DNA of 64,000 nt from Rhodamnia argentea (GCF_020921035.1 NC_063157.1:3720001-3784000), one strand, 5' to 3'. Positions 1 through 15,815 are shown, numbered from the stretch's first letter. Numbers and translations: made by a program. Notes: a model not told the origin generated them from the letters alone.

Positions 1-720
1 ATGACTTCGAGACGCTTGGAAACGAGCCACTAATCAATACTCACTACTTTAGTAGTGATTGACGACGTTTTTTAGCGTTTCGGAATCATTTAGATGGACT
101 TTTAGGCCTTTTTCTATTTTTAGGCGAATTTTCATTAATTAAGGATATTTTTGTAATTTTGCCTTATTAGGGTTAGCACCCTATATAATGGAGCTTATAG
201 GTTTTCGTTAACGCAACTTTGATTCCGAATATTATACAGAGAGGTTTTCTTCTTTGAGTTCTCTTGAGGACTAGATCTTATCAAGGTTTCCTTGTGGCGA
301 TCGAATTCAACTTATCGAGCAAGATCGCGAATCCTCTTGTTCGTGGCGTTATAGCGTTGATAGGTTGACACAGATTCGTCAACAGGTCGCGTTCATACCG
401 AGATTACCAATCACAGGTTCGATTGGGGGTTGAGGTTAGCAAATTCGTAACTCATAGATCTTCGTAGAACGATCAACTTCCGCAACGATTCACATCAACA
501 CCCTGAACTGGATCTCACTCAATCAGGAAGTAACTATCTACCTAGTTCATTCATTAACCTGAATAGGCATTGTACTCTTTCAGTGGCCCAGGGATAGTCG
601 TACAAGGACATAAGCCACGTACAAATACTTGGAAGAGGCATATTGCAGATTATGTTTGCTATGCACTTAAGTTATTACGCCTCCTAACCATTTTCCGGGG
701 ACAGATAAACAGAAGAAACA
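1..720 (+). mobile_element. possible LTR remnant (U3/R/U5-like)
   Basis: There is no gene here. A TATA-like CTATATAATGG lies near 181-191, followed by about 400 nt without any long open frame. This layout resembles the promoter, R and U5 part of a retrotransposon LTR running on the plus strand. I see no matching second LTR, primer-binding site or target-site duplication, so the element type and ends are unknown. It could equally be ordinary intergenic DNA. Confidence 0.3.
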
Positions 721-824
721 GCTCATGGGAAAAATAAGTGGCAAATGTTTAAGTTAACTTCTTTCAAGATTCTCGTTTGTCCAAACAGTTCACACGAGGA
801 ATCAAGATGGAATTTCCTTCTTAC

Positions 825-1807
825 CCCTACAATAAAGTCAGCCCCACCAGCTCCAAAGTTCCTCAATACATAGTCAGAACTCACGAAGGTATCGTCAAGG
901 GTGTCATGCAACAGTCCCACGGCAACCACAGTAGAATTAGCACCGATCAGTGCCAGTGCCACAGCTGTTTCAACGCAATGCTGCAGATATGGATTGTCGC
1001 TGGCACGCATCTACATCACAAACACATCAAGTCCTATCAAACAATCATAAAGAAAAATTGCCCCAATGAACAAAGGCCATTGTATACTCGAGAACTATAC
1101 CTGCCCTCTATGTGCCTTTTCGGCCTCATAGAACGCATTAATGACAAACTCGTCGCAGAAGGTCTTATGCCTTAACTGTGCATTCACCAACAACTCTCTT
1201 GCATACGGCTCGAGATCACTCTCCACAAAGCTATCCTCCAAATTAAACGTCAATTCCTCCACATCAGCAGCTCCACCACTATCACCGCGCACTTCAACCG
1301 CAGGCATTTCTAGCTCAACACAAGAAGCCACCGCCCTACTAACAAACCCACTGAACAGCCCGTTAGAACCTCTTCGAATCGAGCCTAGTGCATTAACGTC
1401 ATTTTTATCACACGAAGTTCTCACTGGGAAGCTCTTTGCACAACCATTTCCACTACTGCTACAGCTACTACACGAAACAGGTCCGTGAAGAACCGACACC
1501 GGGCTGTGATGATCTCGCTTCCGCGAACCCACAAATTTACTCGGCGAATAGCGAAAGGAGCTGCTCAGCTCCCTAAATTCCTCACCTCTCTCTTGCCTCG
1601 CCAGTTCATCTCCGCCCCCACCGAAGCGAAGAGGCACGAGAGACCGCCGACGATTGGCTTCTGAGCCGAAGAAGCGGTCGACGAGCCGGGCGGCGACGAC
1701 CTGGAGTTGAATTCGAAATCGCACGGCACGTGCGCATTGACCTGGTGCGACGTCCAGCAGACGCTGCTCGGCGGGCTGGAGTACAGAGCCACCGTCGTGA
1801 CAGCCAT
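825..1807 (-). pseudogene. RSH2/RSH3-type (p)ppGpp synthase/hydrolase, 5' fragment
   Basis: This is the N-terminal part of a plastid RelA/SpoT homolog, the enzyme that makes and degrades (p)ppGpp in chloroplasts. Exon 1 starts at 1807 ([17 protein letters not shown]) and runs to 1101. It contains the Ser-rich transit region, [22 protein letters not shown] and SPVSVLHGPVSC typical of RSH2/3. After an intron with good GT-AG ends, exon 2 (1010-825) encodes the start of the HD hydrolase domain ([24 protein letters not shown]) and ends at a GTAAGA donor. The copy is broken. The transit region and the ELSSSFRY part lie in different frames (shift near 1600-1650), and no further exons, including the synthetase domain, follow below 825. 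Known RSH2/3 proteins are about 700 residues; this would give at most about 300. It is a dead 5' fragment. The family call is firm from sequence recall; the exact paralog is not. Confidence 0.8.
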
Positions 1808-1829
1808 GGACATTTGGGGCGGGCTGGAT

Positions 1830-2190
1830 TCTAGGGTTTCGCGCAGGAGTTCGCGGAGCGCAACCAATTCCGTCGGAACCGAGGCCGTTTCTCAAGAACC
1901 CAGATTCTTCTCCCGCGGGACGGGACGATTCCTCGGAAAAAGGAGTCGAATTTTCCCGGGAAAAGCCGCATTTTCTTTCTCAGGGAAGCAGCTGTCGACC
2001 GACGAGAGGAGGAGCCATCGATCAAGGAAGACGGCAAAGCACAGTCGAGGGCTGTGATGCGGACCGAGTCGTACGCGTTGAGAAGCTCTGGACGTGAGAA
2101 TTTGAGAGAATTCACGAGAGATTTTCCGCAGGAAGGATTAGAATGTAAGGGAGAAGTGGAGGTTAGCCAGTGAAAAAAAGACATTTTTTG
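1830..2190 (-). other. 5' leader retained with the RSH fragment
   Basis: The open stretch upstream of the RSH start shows no protein similarity I recognise. It is probably the original 5' UTR/promoter carried along with the fragment. It contains a duplicated-looking pyrimidine/purine tract with repeated TTTTCCSGGG-like motifs around 1930-1985. Confidence 0.3.
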
Positions 2191-3010
2191 TGCTAAAAAT
2201 TAAGTACGGAGATTTTTTGATGTCAAAAATTTGATTCGAATCACTTAAATATTAATTTTTTTGAAAAAACGATTGCTTAACTATCAAGTTTGATTTGTTC
2301 TGCCGAAAATATGATGGGGTATTATTTTATTAATATTTGAAGTCGATGTCGCTCCCGTGATGTCCAGTTAACAATTAAAAATGGAAAAAAAATTTAGAAA
2401 ATAAATTAAAAATAAAAATACAAACTTAATTAATTTTTAAAAAAATAAAATAAAAAAACCAAAACGTACAAATTTTGTTTAAAGTAAACTGAAAAATTCA
2501 GTTAAAAAATTAATAAAATAAAGTAAAAACTCATTAAAAAAAACGTTGCAGAATAGGCGGTGAGGGCTTACACAACCCTCGACGCCTGGTAACCAGAAAC
2601 CCTTTTTTTTTAAAGGTTTTTTGGTTAAATTATGAGATTATCTTAAATTTTATTTTAAATAAAATTTGCATTTTAGACGAATTTATTTTTAGCTAATTTT
2701 TAAATTTGAATTTGATTTATTTTAATTTATTTTAAAGTGTAAAAGTCCACATGACAGCCCACATGAATTTATTATTTTTTAAATATCATTTTATATTAAA
2801 AAATTAATTATTAATGACACGTGATAGTTTTGGCCGGAATATTTCGCCGGAGGCATCAAGTGATCCTGTTATCACCGATTTGCCGTTTCATGCCTACCAT
2901 CTGTCTGTGTTAACAAAACAATGGAAACATGAGTCAAGCTGGAAAACAGTCCTAGGATTGCTTTTGTGATCTTTAACCCCTAGAGCTTGTCAGTCTCTTG
3001 TTTACAACCA
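2191..3010. other. AT-rich intergenic DNA
   Basis: This is very AT-rich sequence with poly-A/T runs and no convincing coding or structural signal. I see nothing specific in it. Confidence 0.5.
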
Positions 3011-3029
3011 GAGGCAGTATTCAATCTTC

Positions 3030-3738
3030 TGCTCGTTTTACTTCAGAGGGATAATCGAGACATACTGTAAAGCGATGCACGAACTGGCCATGGACATGGC
3101 AGACAAGCTGAGTAGATCCATGGGACTGAGTGGCGGCACGTTCGAGGATTGGGCCTGCCAGCTTTGGATGAACAGATACAGCTTCGTCCCTGAAAGTGTT
3201 GGCTCTACTGGTGTAGGACTACACACAGATGCGGGATTCCTGGCCATTCTTCAGGACGATGACGCCGTGAACGATCTTGAAGTGATGGACGAGTCTGGTT
3301 TGTTTGTACCGATTGATCCTTGGCCAAGCACTTTTCTAATAGTGTCCACCGGTCCTTCCTTTTTTGGGCCGGTTGTAGGCGAGGAGGGATTCGAACCACC
3401 TGCACGAGCCTGGTTTAGAATTCTTCCATCAAACGGTTTTTTTATAGTGTTGATCACTTCTTGTATTACATGTTCTAGGCATGGAGCAACGGGAGATTGT
3501 GGCGTGTGAAGCATCGAGTTCAATGCACGGAAGGAAGAACTTGGGCGTCAATGGGTGCTTTTCTACTAGGACCGAAGAAAGCAGCTATGGAAGGCCCAGA
3601 GGAGCTTGTGGATGCTGAACACCCACGCCTCTATGCCCCTTTTACTTATGCAGATTGCAGACTACTGGAAACTCCGGTTGATAGAAAAATTACGCACAGG
3701 CGAAGCTCTCGCGCTATTTCAAGCAGCGTCTGAGATAT
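3030..3738 (+). pseudogene. DAO-type 2-oxoglutarate/Fe(II) dioxygenase, decayed
   Basis: The sequence matches the C-terminal half of plant 2-oxoglutarate-dependent dioxygenases of the DAO type (auxin oxidation in the best known members). Segment 1 (about 3050-3345) reads AMHELAMDMADKLSRSMGL, then NRYSFVPESVGSTGVGLHTD with the iron-binding His-x-Asp, then LAILQDDD and LEVMDESGLFVPIDP. Segment 2 (about 3480-3735) reads WSNGRLWRVKHRVQC with the third iron ligand, then FLLGPKK and EHPRLYAPFTYADC. About 140 nt of unrelated sequence replaces the expected VNLGD part. The 2OG-binding Arg-x-Ser is degraded to Trp-Ala-Ser. A frameshift near 3665 puts the usual LRTGEALALF ending in another frame. The N-terminal half is absent. 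This is a non-functional remnant. Confidence 0.8.
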
Positions 3739-3739
3739 G

Positions 3740-4225
3740 ATGTGGACGCGAGTCGCACCACGTGTCGTCGACTCCGGGTTCAAGAAATAATCGGCAACTA
3801 TGTATGTTGTATTCAAGTCAAAACACGTTATACTGGTTCTGCATTCATGCTTGTTGCAGTGGAGGTGCCACCTGATCTGGAACTGGTCTTAGGCCGAGTC
3901 AAATACACATAGGATGATTATGTAGACACTAGTTCTACAACTGGGAAATGTGCAACACTTCTATGAAGTTTTTGAAATTCAAATGAACAAATCGAAGTGT
4001 ACCGTTTAGCAAGCCAAGTCCAACTTAATAGATAGCTTAGAAAGGAAATTAAACAAGTAACACAGTAGTTCACCGTATCCTGACAGTACATTGAATGAAA
4101 GAAGAAACGTCATTCTTCACAGGGTACATAAATTAACAAATATAGGCTCCATAAGTGAGCTGATGCCTCCATTAAATCATGAGTTGCGACCCACTCATCG
4201 AGAAAGAATCTCAGTGAACAATGGT
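3740..4225. other. intergenic / 3' flank of LecRK
   Basis: I see no coding signal. The right part is probably the 3' UTR of the lectin receptor kinase that ends at 4226 on the minus strand. Confidence 0.4.
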
Positions 4226-6602
4226 CTAAGGCAGAATCGAGACAGTTAAGTCATCTGTATATTCTGAATCAATGTTCACCTCCACAGCACCTGCTGAGGG
4301 CCACACGAAGGCTGGTCTAGACGGTGGGACATACGGCACCGGCTGTGATCCTGAAGCAATCTGCAAAATGGCCTGTGTTTTGGGTCTCTCGCTTGCATTC
4401 AGGTGTGAACATGCCAGACCCAAGAGCAGCAGCCGCTCCGCCTCCTCTGCCACATAATCTCCTCTTAGCCTCTCGTCAACTGCCTCGAGGATTCGCCCCT
4501 CACGATGGAGCGACCACACCCAATCCACCAGGAAGCTGAATTCGCCAATCTTGGTCCATGGTCGCTGGCCGCACACAACCTCGAGAACCACTGCTCCAAA
4601 GCCGTAGATGTCAGATTCCCTAGTGGCTTTACCTGCATCATGAACGATACCACTCAGTCCATGCATTGGAATGTTCATGGATTTTATGCCTGATCATTTT
4701 TCGGAATTCCAATGAACAAACATGTCCACTTTTAATCGTCTCAAGAACTATGATTGACTACCTGTGTGCAAGCACTCGGGTGCAATGTAGCCAAGAGTAC
4801 CCGGTACACCTTCGATCTCCGCATAGGAGGTCTTCCCATTCTCTATGGCTCGTGCCAACCCGAAATCTCCTAGCCGGGCATTGAAGCTAGAGTCAAGCAT
4901 GATATTGCTGGCCTTAAGGTCTCGGTGCACAACCTTCTGATCATATTCATTGTGCACATAGTGCAAAGCTGATGCAACTCCTGATATGATCTGGTATCTG
5001 ATGTCCCATCTTATGGTTGCTTTCTCTGGTCCACAGAATATGTGCGCGTCTAAGCTACCATTAGGCATGTACTCGTACACCAGGAGAAGCTTCCCTTTCT
5101 GGTAACACCACCCTGAGAACGAAAAACAGTATTGGTTAGGTGGTGTGATGGAGGGTTACTTGTTGTTAAAGTAACTCGGTTTGACTTGTACATCAAGTGT
5201 TCTATTTGGCCACCTTGTGCTCGGTTCAATTCAAATCTGACTTATTTGATTAATCATCAGGTTCACACTAACTATTACATCCACCAATTGCTCTACGTAG
5301 ATTGAGGAGCAGTTTGATTTACTTACCGAGTAATTTGACAAGATGCTTATGTCGGAGCCGATTGATGATTGTAAGCTCAGCCAGGAAATCATCTTTGCTC
5401 TTGACGTTGTCCCTGGAGAATCTCTTCACAGCAATCTCCAGGCTCTCCTTTGACAAAACTCCTTTGTAAACCACACCGAAACCGCCCTGTCCTAATTTGT
5501 TTTTCTCGTTGAAGTTATCAGTGGCTGCCTTTAATTCCCTGAACTGGAACTCCCTTGGAGCCCCAGGGAGGCACTTTAGGGTCACCAGTATTTTTGGGTC
5601 ATTGGCCTTTTCACGCTTCTTGGACAGAATAAGATGTAGCCAACAGCCTGCCAAGAGAATCACCAAAAGGGGCATCCCAGCACCCAAGGCAATCTTTGCC
5701 TCGATCACGAGACCCTCATCCTCCAGAAGCTTCTCCACCGTCAGATTCCATCCTAGCACGCAGTGCAACTCTGCTGCCTCGCCTGTCGATGCTGCAAAAC
5801 CAAAATAGGAGTGCTCGTTCACAATTTCCGCAATGTCGAGATCTTTTGCAATCATTACAGGATTGTTCGGTCTCGACTTGGCGGGTACAGTACTATCTTC
5901 AGCCACCATGAAAACCTCCAGAGTTTTATTCACTCCATCATATTGTATCCAGATCGTGAAATTTTTTGCACCTTCGGGCATAAGCTGGATGCCAAAATCA
6001 GACAAGGACACATTTTGTTTTGATAATACGCTATTGATATTGAGACCGATGTGGTTGTTGTCGGGGTCAAAGTCTTCCTTGAAGGTGTCGAACTCGATAG
6101 CCACAAGGTGGTTGGTGGCATTTCCGTCAGTGGAGGCATTGGTCAGGCCCAAGTACTGCCCTTCGCTACCAGGGGGAAGGTTGAGATCGGGCGCTATCAC
6201 AAACGCCATGCCCTCTCCGTGGCCTGAAGTACTGCTGCTGAGGTTATTGATGTTGATGAAGAAGGAGGTGTTGAAGGAGGCCACTCTCGCTCCTTTGTCA
6301 TGGAGCTTGAAACTAGAGGTGTTGAATGAGGCCACTCTCGCTCCTTTGTCATGGAGCTTGAAACTATCTTTGAACATAATTCTTCCGGATTGGTTGAAGA
6401 GAGGGTAGTTCCCAGCAGAGTCCGGTGTCACTTGGAGGGCGCTGTTGCTGATCGTTGCCGGTTTAAGGACTCTAAACATATGGTAGTCAGATTCGTCAAA
6501 CGGCCCTTTGAACAGCTTCTTTATTGTGCCGGGGCCTCGGGATTCTGAAAATGCCATTGAAAGCAGGAAGGTCAAGATGAAAAGCTTGAGTCCTAGACCC
6601 AT
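4226..6602 (-). CDS. L-type lectin-domain receptor-like kinase (677 aa, 3 exons)
   Basis: This is a plasma-membrane receptor kinase with an extracellular legume-lectin domain and a cytoplasmic Ser/Thr kinase, a family involved in perceiving extracellular cues and pathogens. The exons are 6602-5327, 5112-4762 and 4632-4226; all junctions are GT-AG and the phases join to 678 codons including the stop. The signal peptide is GLKLFILTFLLSMAFSES. The lectin core includes GMAFVIAPDLNLPPGSEG, HLVAIEFDTF and DPDNNHIGLNINS. A single TM follows (LGAGMPLLVILLAGCWLHLIL), then a basic stop-transfer. The kinase has an intact glycine loop (GQGGFGVVYKG), the VK lysine in EIAVKRF, HRDLKASN, DFGLAR and APECLHTG, so it should be active. 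Residues 80-96 are repeated exactly at 97-113 inside the lectin domain. The clade looks close to LecRK-S.5-like proteins, from memory. Start choice: the first ATG directly before the signal peptide. Confidence 0.93.
6264..6365 (-). repeat. 51-bp in-frame tandem duplication in the lectin domain
   Basis: Two adjacent copies of a 17-residue unit beginning SFKLHDKG and ending SFNTS are nearly identical at the DNA level. The frame is kept, and the next residues FFININN resume the normal lectin beta strand. Confidence 0.95.
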
Positions 6603-7740
6603 TTCAGGAAGAGGATTGCTTGAAGTCGCACAATCTAATCAAAAGTGCAGAGTCCCTTAAATGCGTTTTCACGAGCAAAATTTAATTTGAATCCGTATAT
6701 TTGCTAGGAACTTTCCCAATAAAGATTATTCAAACTTTTTTCCGTGCTGAAATTTCTCCATGACCGTCTTGGAATGAAATGAGTCCTTTTCAGGATCTGT
6801 ACATGGAAATTCGTTCTTATCATGCAAATTTTTTTTTGGGGTCTAAATTATCGTGCAATCGAATCACGCATTTTAACAAATCAATGCATTTTACAAATCG
6901 AGCCAAGACAAGATTCTTCATTGTCTGATGCAGACCTGTACCCATCAGAAAAAATTTGACCAGGAAGAATGAAAAGCCCAGATTTGTCCATACAAGCTTG
7001 GGTCTTCCCACGTGCCTTATGACTTAGTAAAGTTCAGAACGCGTCATAGAAAATGGATACGAACGCGCTAATTTTCCCAGAGTTATCCTGAGATAAACTG
7101 CTGAGGCTTAAGAAACCTTCATGAGGTTGGTTGGCTGATGGCGAAATACAGGAGGGATGACATGGGCAAGGAGCATCACCTCCATAATTTGGGTGTGAGA
7201 CCTTTTCTGGCTCTTACTCTGCTTATGTCATTTGGTTCTAACTAAACTGGCCAAAAAGACTGTATTTGTGTGAACCAAGCTCTATCCGCCCGGTCCGGGT
7301 CATGCCGGTACGGCCAATTTGGTTTTCCGGATCATCACTTCTAGGCTCAATCGTCCTTTATGGTTCATCAAACAGCAGGATCTTCCAATTTTCTTCTTTG
7401 CTTTGCTTTGAACCAAAGGTGTGTACATGTTTCTGGTATCAAATCTCCCAATGTTATCACGAAATCTGTTGTCATCTCCATCTAAGGACCCCCTGCTTCT
7501 CTCACGAACAGCACCACCCCATACTCTTACAGCAACAATCACGAATAGAACTTTTGAAGTATCGCCAACTTCTCAAGTCAAACAAAACAAGACCATTGAA
7601 AGTGCTCCATAAAGTTTTCCATAGAAATAAAGAACAGAAAAAAGATGTAACCACAAAGATATTTGGAACTATAACTTTCGACATGAAACCATTACAACAT
7701 TGGGGTTCAAATCAGTTAGAAGCCAAACTGTGACTAACTT
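6603..7740. other. intergenic
   Basis: This contains the LecRK upstream region (minus-strand promoter side, no clear TATA box) and the 3' side of the gene at 7888. I see no coding similarity. Confidence 0.4.
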
Positions 7741-7887
7741 TACCATTTGCTGTCTCCCAAGTTTTAAGCGGGTCGACATAACTGAGACGTCGAGCTCTAC
7801 TATGAACAAGGATCATCATCTGTACTAAATAGACTGTCTTCTTTGTCTGCCAATCATCATATCTCGATGAACTCTTTAGTATCTGCC

Positions 7888-8325
7888 CTACATCTTCAAC
7901 TCTGAGGGATCAATCAAGCCTTCCAGCACCACAAGTTTATCCAGCAGTGCAAATTTTTCCTCTTCAAGCACCTTAACTTCTTTCTCGACCTTTATCAACT
8001 CGTTCCCCAAGGAAAAGCGTTCTTCCTCTAGGAGCAAATATCTCCTCCTCAGTGCTCGATACTCGCCCCCGGATGTAGAAGAGTCCGGCAATGAATCTGA
8101 ATTTGATCTCTCTTGCTGATGAAGCAATGTGGAGACATCATTCTTCAGGTTTCTTTTGGAGGTTTTCTGCCCCGTCTTCACTGATGGAGCACCCTTCAGC
8201 TGTTGAACCCCATGAACACCATTACCTTGCAATGGGAGCAGAGCTGCCTTTCTTGAAGGAGCTTTTTTCTTCCTTGGCTTTACATCCGAAACTTCCTCAG
8301 CAAATAACATTCTCGAATCTTGCAT
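7888..8325 (-). CDS. small basic coiled-coil protein, 145 aa
   Basis: This is a single-exon coding region. The protein starts MQDSRMLFAEEVSD, followed by a basic nuclear-localisation-like stretch (KPRKKKAPSRK), then a Ser-rich linker (residues 70-88). A strongly charged heptad coiled coil (about 88-135) contains YRALRRRYLLLEEERFSLG and KVLEEEKFALLDKL, and the C-terminus is EGLIDPSELKM. The pattern is typical of a conserved plant-specific protein of unknown role; I do not recognise a named family. A 3' splice site (TTTTGACAG) lies about 18 nt upstream of the ATG, so the 5' UTR is split. A purine/pyrimidine-rich leader and strong donor (CGCG/GTACGT) lie near 9805. A role in dimerisation or nuclear scaffolding is only inferred. 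Confidence 0.7.
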   Translation of the reverse strand: MQDSRMLFAEEVSDVKPRKKKAPSRKAALLPLQGNGVHGVQQLKGAPSVKTGQKTSKRNLKNDVSTLLHQQERSNSDSLPDSSTSGGEYRALRRRYLLLEEERFSLGNELIKVEKEVKVLEEEKFALLDKLVVLEGLIDPSELKM

Positions 8326-8343
8326 TTGACTGGCTCAAGTTAA

Positions 8344-9805
8344 CTGTCAAAAGCACAAACGCCATTGAACATCTGATAAAAGGCAATGAAGCAAACCAAA
8401 ATGCAAAATATAGAGGTCAACCTTTTCTATTATTATTTTATTATTATAATTACTACTACCGCCATAAGTATTATTATTATTGTTATACTTCTTTGGAGAC
8501 TCCTGTCAGCTGATTGTACTTCATCAAATAAATGAAAAAGAGGAAAGTTAACTTCAACTGATAGAGGCGGCTATTGCTACATAATACCAGAGTACAATTT
8601 TCCAGAATAGTCATATGCCCGAATTGTACAAGATAGTTGGCAGAACTAATAACTCGGGCCAAAGGAATGTCCAGCAGACAAGAGTACAAAAGGCATGCAT
8701 CACTGGGAGCATACCTTCATGATGCATAATCTCTACAAATTATAGAACTTCAAGAAGAGGGGAGAAACTAACACCACCGAAATCCTATCGTCATAAAAAA
8801 AAAATCTTTAGAAACCACAAAATTTACTAAATTCCAGCAATCACATTAACCCATGGCCCCCAACACTCGAACTCTTCTCATGGAGCTAAATCATATTTCA
8901 CTTAACTCTGGAAACTATCACCACTATGGTACAAATTGGACTAAGGTGTGATTTAGCCCCCTCCAAAGGTCGACAGAAAAGCAACATACTGAACAGATGC
9001 AAAACTTGCAATTCTTTAAGACACTGTAATAGGAAAAATATTCTATATTTGAAGTTTATTAGGTCTCCAATTACAGAATCCCAGGAACAGCGGGTATGAA
9101 AGAATACACATAAAGCTGAAAAGAGAAGTGAGCAAAGGGATAAACAACAAAACAACACGCCAAAAGACGACAGTTTATCCGAGTAATAACTGAATCAAGC
9201 ATGGGTAACAGATTATGGAGGACCCAAACGAACAAATGGAAGCAATGTGGGACGAAGAACAATGAATCCAAACAAGAACCAAGAAATAGGGTACCAACAG
9301 CAATAAAAAGGCAGTCCATGGGAAGCAAGACATAAATTCTAGTTCGAAATCAAACTAAAAAACACCACTTTGACACTCGCCACCTTCAAAGAAATCAACC
9401 TGTAAAACATACGCAAACTGCCCTCCACCAAAACAACCGACCAATCCAAACTGATGCGGCGGCTATGCGCGCTCGGAGATCAAACTCAGCTCATGAAACA
9501 AACTCAACGAGCAGCTCGGATTGGGAACTCGAAACAACCACCAAACGAGCAACCTAGGTTTCGGGGCTCCCCGATCCAGCCTCAGGATCACCCCCCCAAA
9601 ACGCAACCCCACAACCACGCAACACAGCAGGGAGCGACAGAACGACCCACACCCACAAGACTCAACCTTGTTCCGTTTCCCCGAACGAGCTCTAGGGTTC
9701 GCAACAAATCCCAATCGAAAAAATACAAGACGACCCACTATGCCAAATCAAAAAAGAAGGCGGAATTCGCCGATGGGGTAACCTGATGAGCGAACGGACG
9801 TACCG
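8344..9805 (-). other. probable 5' UTR intron of the coiled-coil gene
   Basis: About 1.46 kb lies between a plausible donor (GTACGT near 9805) and the acceptor at 8344-8346. It contains a TTA/TAA microsatellite-like patch near 8430-8480 and no protein signal. The intron is inferred from splice motifs only. Confidence 0.4.
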
Positions 9806-10200
9806 CGAGACGGAGAGGGCGGGGATGGGAAGGCCGCGTCCTTCCTTCCTTTCTTTCTTTCTTGATTCTTCTTCTTCTTCGCTACAAGGGCTGATGGAAG
9901 AGGGCCCGAGTCGCTCGCGCCTCCATGTGACAGCCAAGAGAAGCATGGAGGTGGAGGGGGGGAAGCTATAAGAGGAAAGAGAAAGAGGGTGGTCGTGAAT
10001 AATGAATAATGGTGGGGGCTACGTCAATGGAAGTCGCTCACGGTGTTACTTGCAGGCTAAGAATTTTAGACGGACCTCTCCTCTCCTTCCCCCGCCCCCC
10101 AACCAACCCACAGTTCGTCGCATCTCCATCTCCGTTTTAACAAAGCACCTCTTGTCTCTCTCTTTTTTTTTTTCCCCTTCTTTTTTCTTTTTCTTTTCTA
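9806..10200 (-). promoter_or_regulatory. probable first (non-coding) exon and promoter of the coiled-coil gene
   Basis: A GAAGAA/CTTCTT-rich leader (about 9840-9890) and a long poly-pyrimidine run (about 10150-10200) are typical of plant 5' UTR/core promoter regions. No classic TATA box is obvious. Confidence 0.35.
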
Positions 10201-10259
10201 GGGTAAAAAGTTTTCGGAGCGACGATTGTGAATTTGAACATTTGATTCGATTAATCTCC

Positions 10260-11958
10260 GCGAATACATGTAAACCTCCATGTGTATCAGTATCAAAGCA
10301 GATCGTCGTTGCTCCATGAATATTCTGAATGGAGAAGACGGTCGTTGTATCAAAGAAGACAGTTGTTGCTTCATATAATTCAAATAAAAGATCAAGTATT
10401 CGATCAAACTAAATTTTTTTTATTGATAGGGTACCTTCGATCTTCATGATTTCAAAAGAAAAAAAAAAGTAGTTGACTACCAGTAAAATATGCTTAAAGA
10501 TATATTTTTTTCGAAGTGTAAATCAAGGAGCAAATGTGATATTCAGTAATTTTATCGAATTCACTGTTGATAGAAGGTATCGGCTACTCCTAAATTTTTG
10601 TAGGATTTGCTAGTGCAAGACGACACATGAGATAATGAAGTCCTCTTAGTAAGGTCATGCTAACTCTTGCATGTGATTGTTTGAAATTTGATTATTTATA
10701 TGCTTAGTTCAATGCTTAGGAGGAGGTTTGTGGGTGAAAGGAAAACTTGTCACAAACTCTTAGATTCTATTTCCATGAAGCTAGTGGATTATTTTTATTA
10801 TTTGGGGAGTAGCGAGAAACCTCGACTCTCTTAGCTAGGTAAAGCCAACAAAAAGCAATCCAATTTAAACTTGTCGCTTCCCACTCTATTTGCAAGAGTA
10901 AGAATGAAAAAAATTTCAAATTTAACAAATTTTCCAAACAATTGAAGCGGGGAAATCTCATCCCCTTGACTCATTCGACGCTATTACGGACCTCTCTGAA
11001 CCTCTTTCCACTCTTAATTCTATGGCTTTTGGTAATGATCTTCACTTTGATTCTGGATGTGTATTTGTTTTTGTATGCTGTAAAGCTTTGGTAAATTCTC
11101 AGAAATCCTAAAAAATTAATTTACACATCCATCAGTTTGCTTCATCATATTAACCCCGGATGCGAGTACATGGATACTTCTCTATCCATGCGCATCAGAG
11201 TAGATGGTTGTTGCTCCATGGATATTTAGAATGGAGAACTTGTAATTGGAATAAGAAATCCGTGTCATATAAATCAAGTCCTCGGTCGACCAACTTTTTA
11301 TCAATAGGGTACTTTCAATCTTCTTGATTTCGAAAAGAGACAAAGAAAAAAGGTTCGACCAGTAAATCTTCCTAAAAAGTTCGTTCTTCCCACAATGTGA
11401 ATCAGGGAACAGATGGGACTGATGAATTTTATCAAATTCACTATTCATAGAAGATAGTGGCTACTCTTAAAATTTTTAGGTTTTGCTAATATAAGATGAC
11501 ATATGAGATAGAGAAGTCCTCTTAGCGGGCTCATGCTAGCTCTTATCCATAATTGTTTGAAATCTGACTATTAATAATGCTTAGTATAATTGTCAGAGAG
11601 GATGTTTGTCACTAAACTTTTATTCTCAACTTTCATGAAAATAGTGAAGTATTTTACAATTCAGGGACTAGCTAGAAACTTCAACTCTCTATAAAATTAA
11701 TTAAATTTGCAAGAGCAAGGATGGAGAATTCCAAAATAGCCGCTTTCCCAATAAATCGAAGCAAGGGAATTTCATCCTCTTGACTCGTGTGATGCCATTA
11801 CAATCTGACCTGAACCACCTTCCACTCCTGATTCACTGGCTTTTGATATTGAACTTCACTTTGATTCTACATGTGTTTATGTTTGTGTATGCTCTAAAGC
11901 TTTGACAATTCCTTAGAGACCCTAAAAAACTAATTTTCACATTCCGCAATTTGCTTCG

Positions 11959-11968
<10 letters not shown>
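10260..11968. repeat. diverged tandem duplication, two copies of about 0.8-0.9 kb
   Basis: Copy A (about 10260-11157) and copy B (about 11163-11968) share ordered blocks. Examples are TTGCTCCATGRATATT, ATTGATAGGGTACYTTCRAT (10424 and 11300 areas), GACTCRTKYGAYGC, CTTCACTTTGATTCT and the shared end CATATTAACCCC. Indels and substitutions put identity roughly at 75-85% by eye. Copy B runs directly into the subtilase stop codon. The unit is therefore best read as the duplicated 3' flank of the subtilase. I recognise no protein in it. Confidence 0.75.
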
Positions 11969-15595
<3,627 letters not shown>

Positions 15596-15815
15596 GGGTC
15601 TGTCGAAGTGGGTGTTTCACTATTTCACCTTGGAACCGAGGCAAGTGCTGATTTCTGCTGCAAAAGCAGAGAGAAACAGAAAAAGGAGACAACTTTCCCC
15701 ACTGTTCAATCTCAGGGAAGCCATGCTCAAGTTTCTGTGCCTGGTCCAGCGTCTCTGTGCTGAATGGCCTATCGCCTGTGGTGGTTAAGAATCAGAGGGC
15801 ATCCATCAATCAAGC

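Noticed and set aside
1095-1895. Single 266-residue minus-strand ORF as a gene
   Set aside because: Its N-terminal third is out of frame with the RSH transit region and only the C-terminal part is RSH. It is treated as a frameshifted RSH exon.
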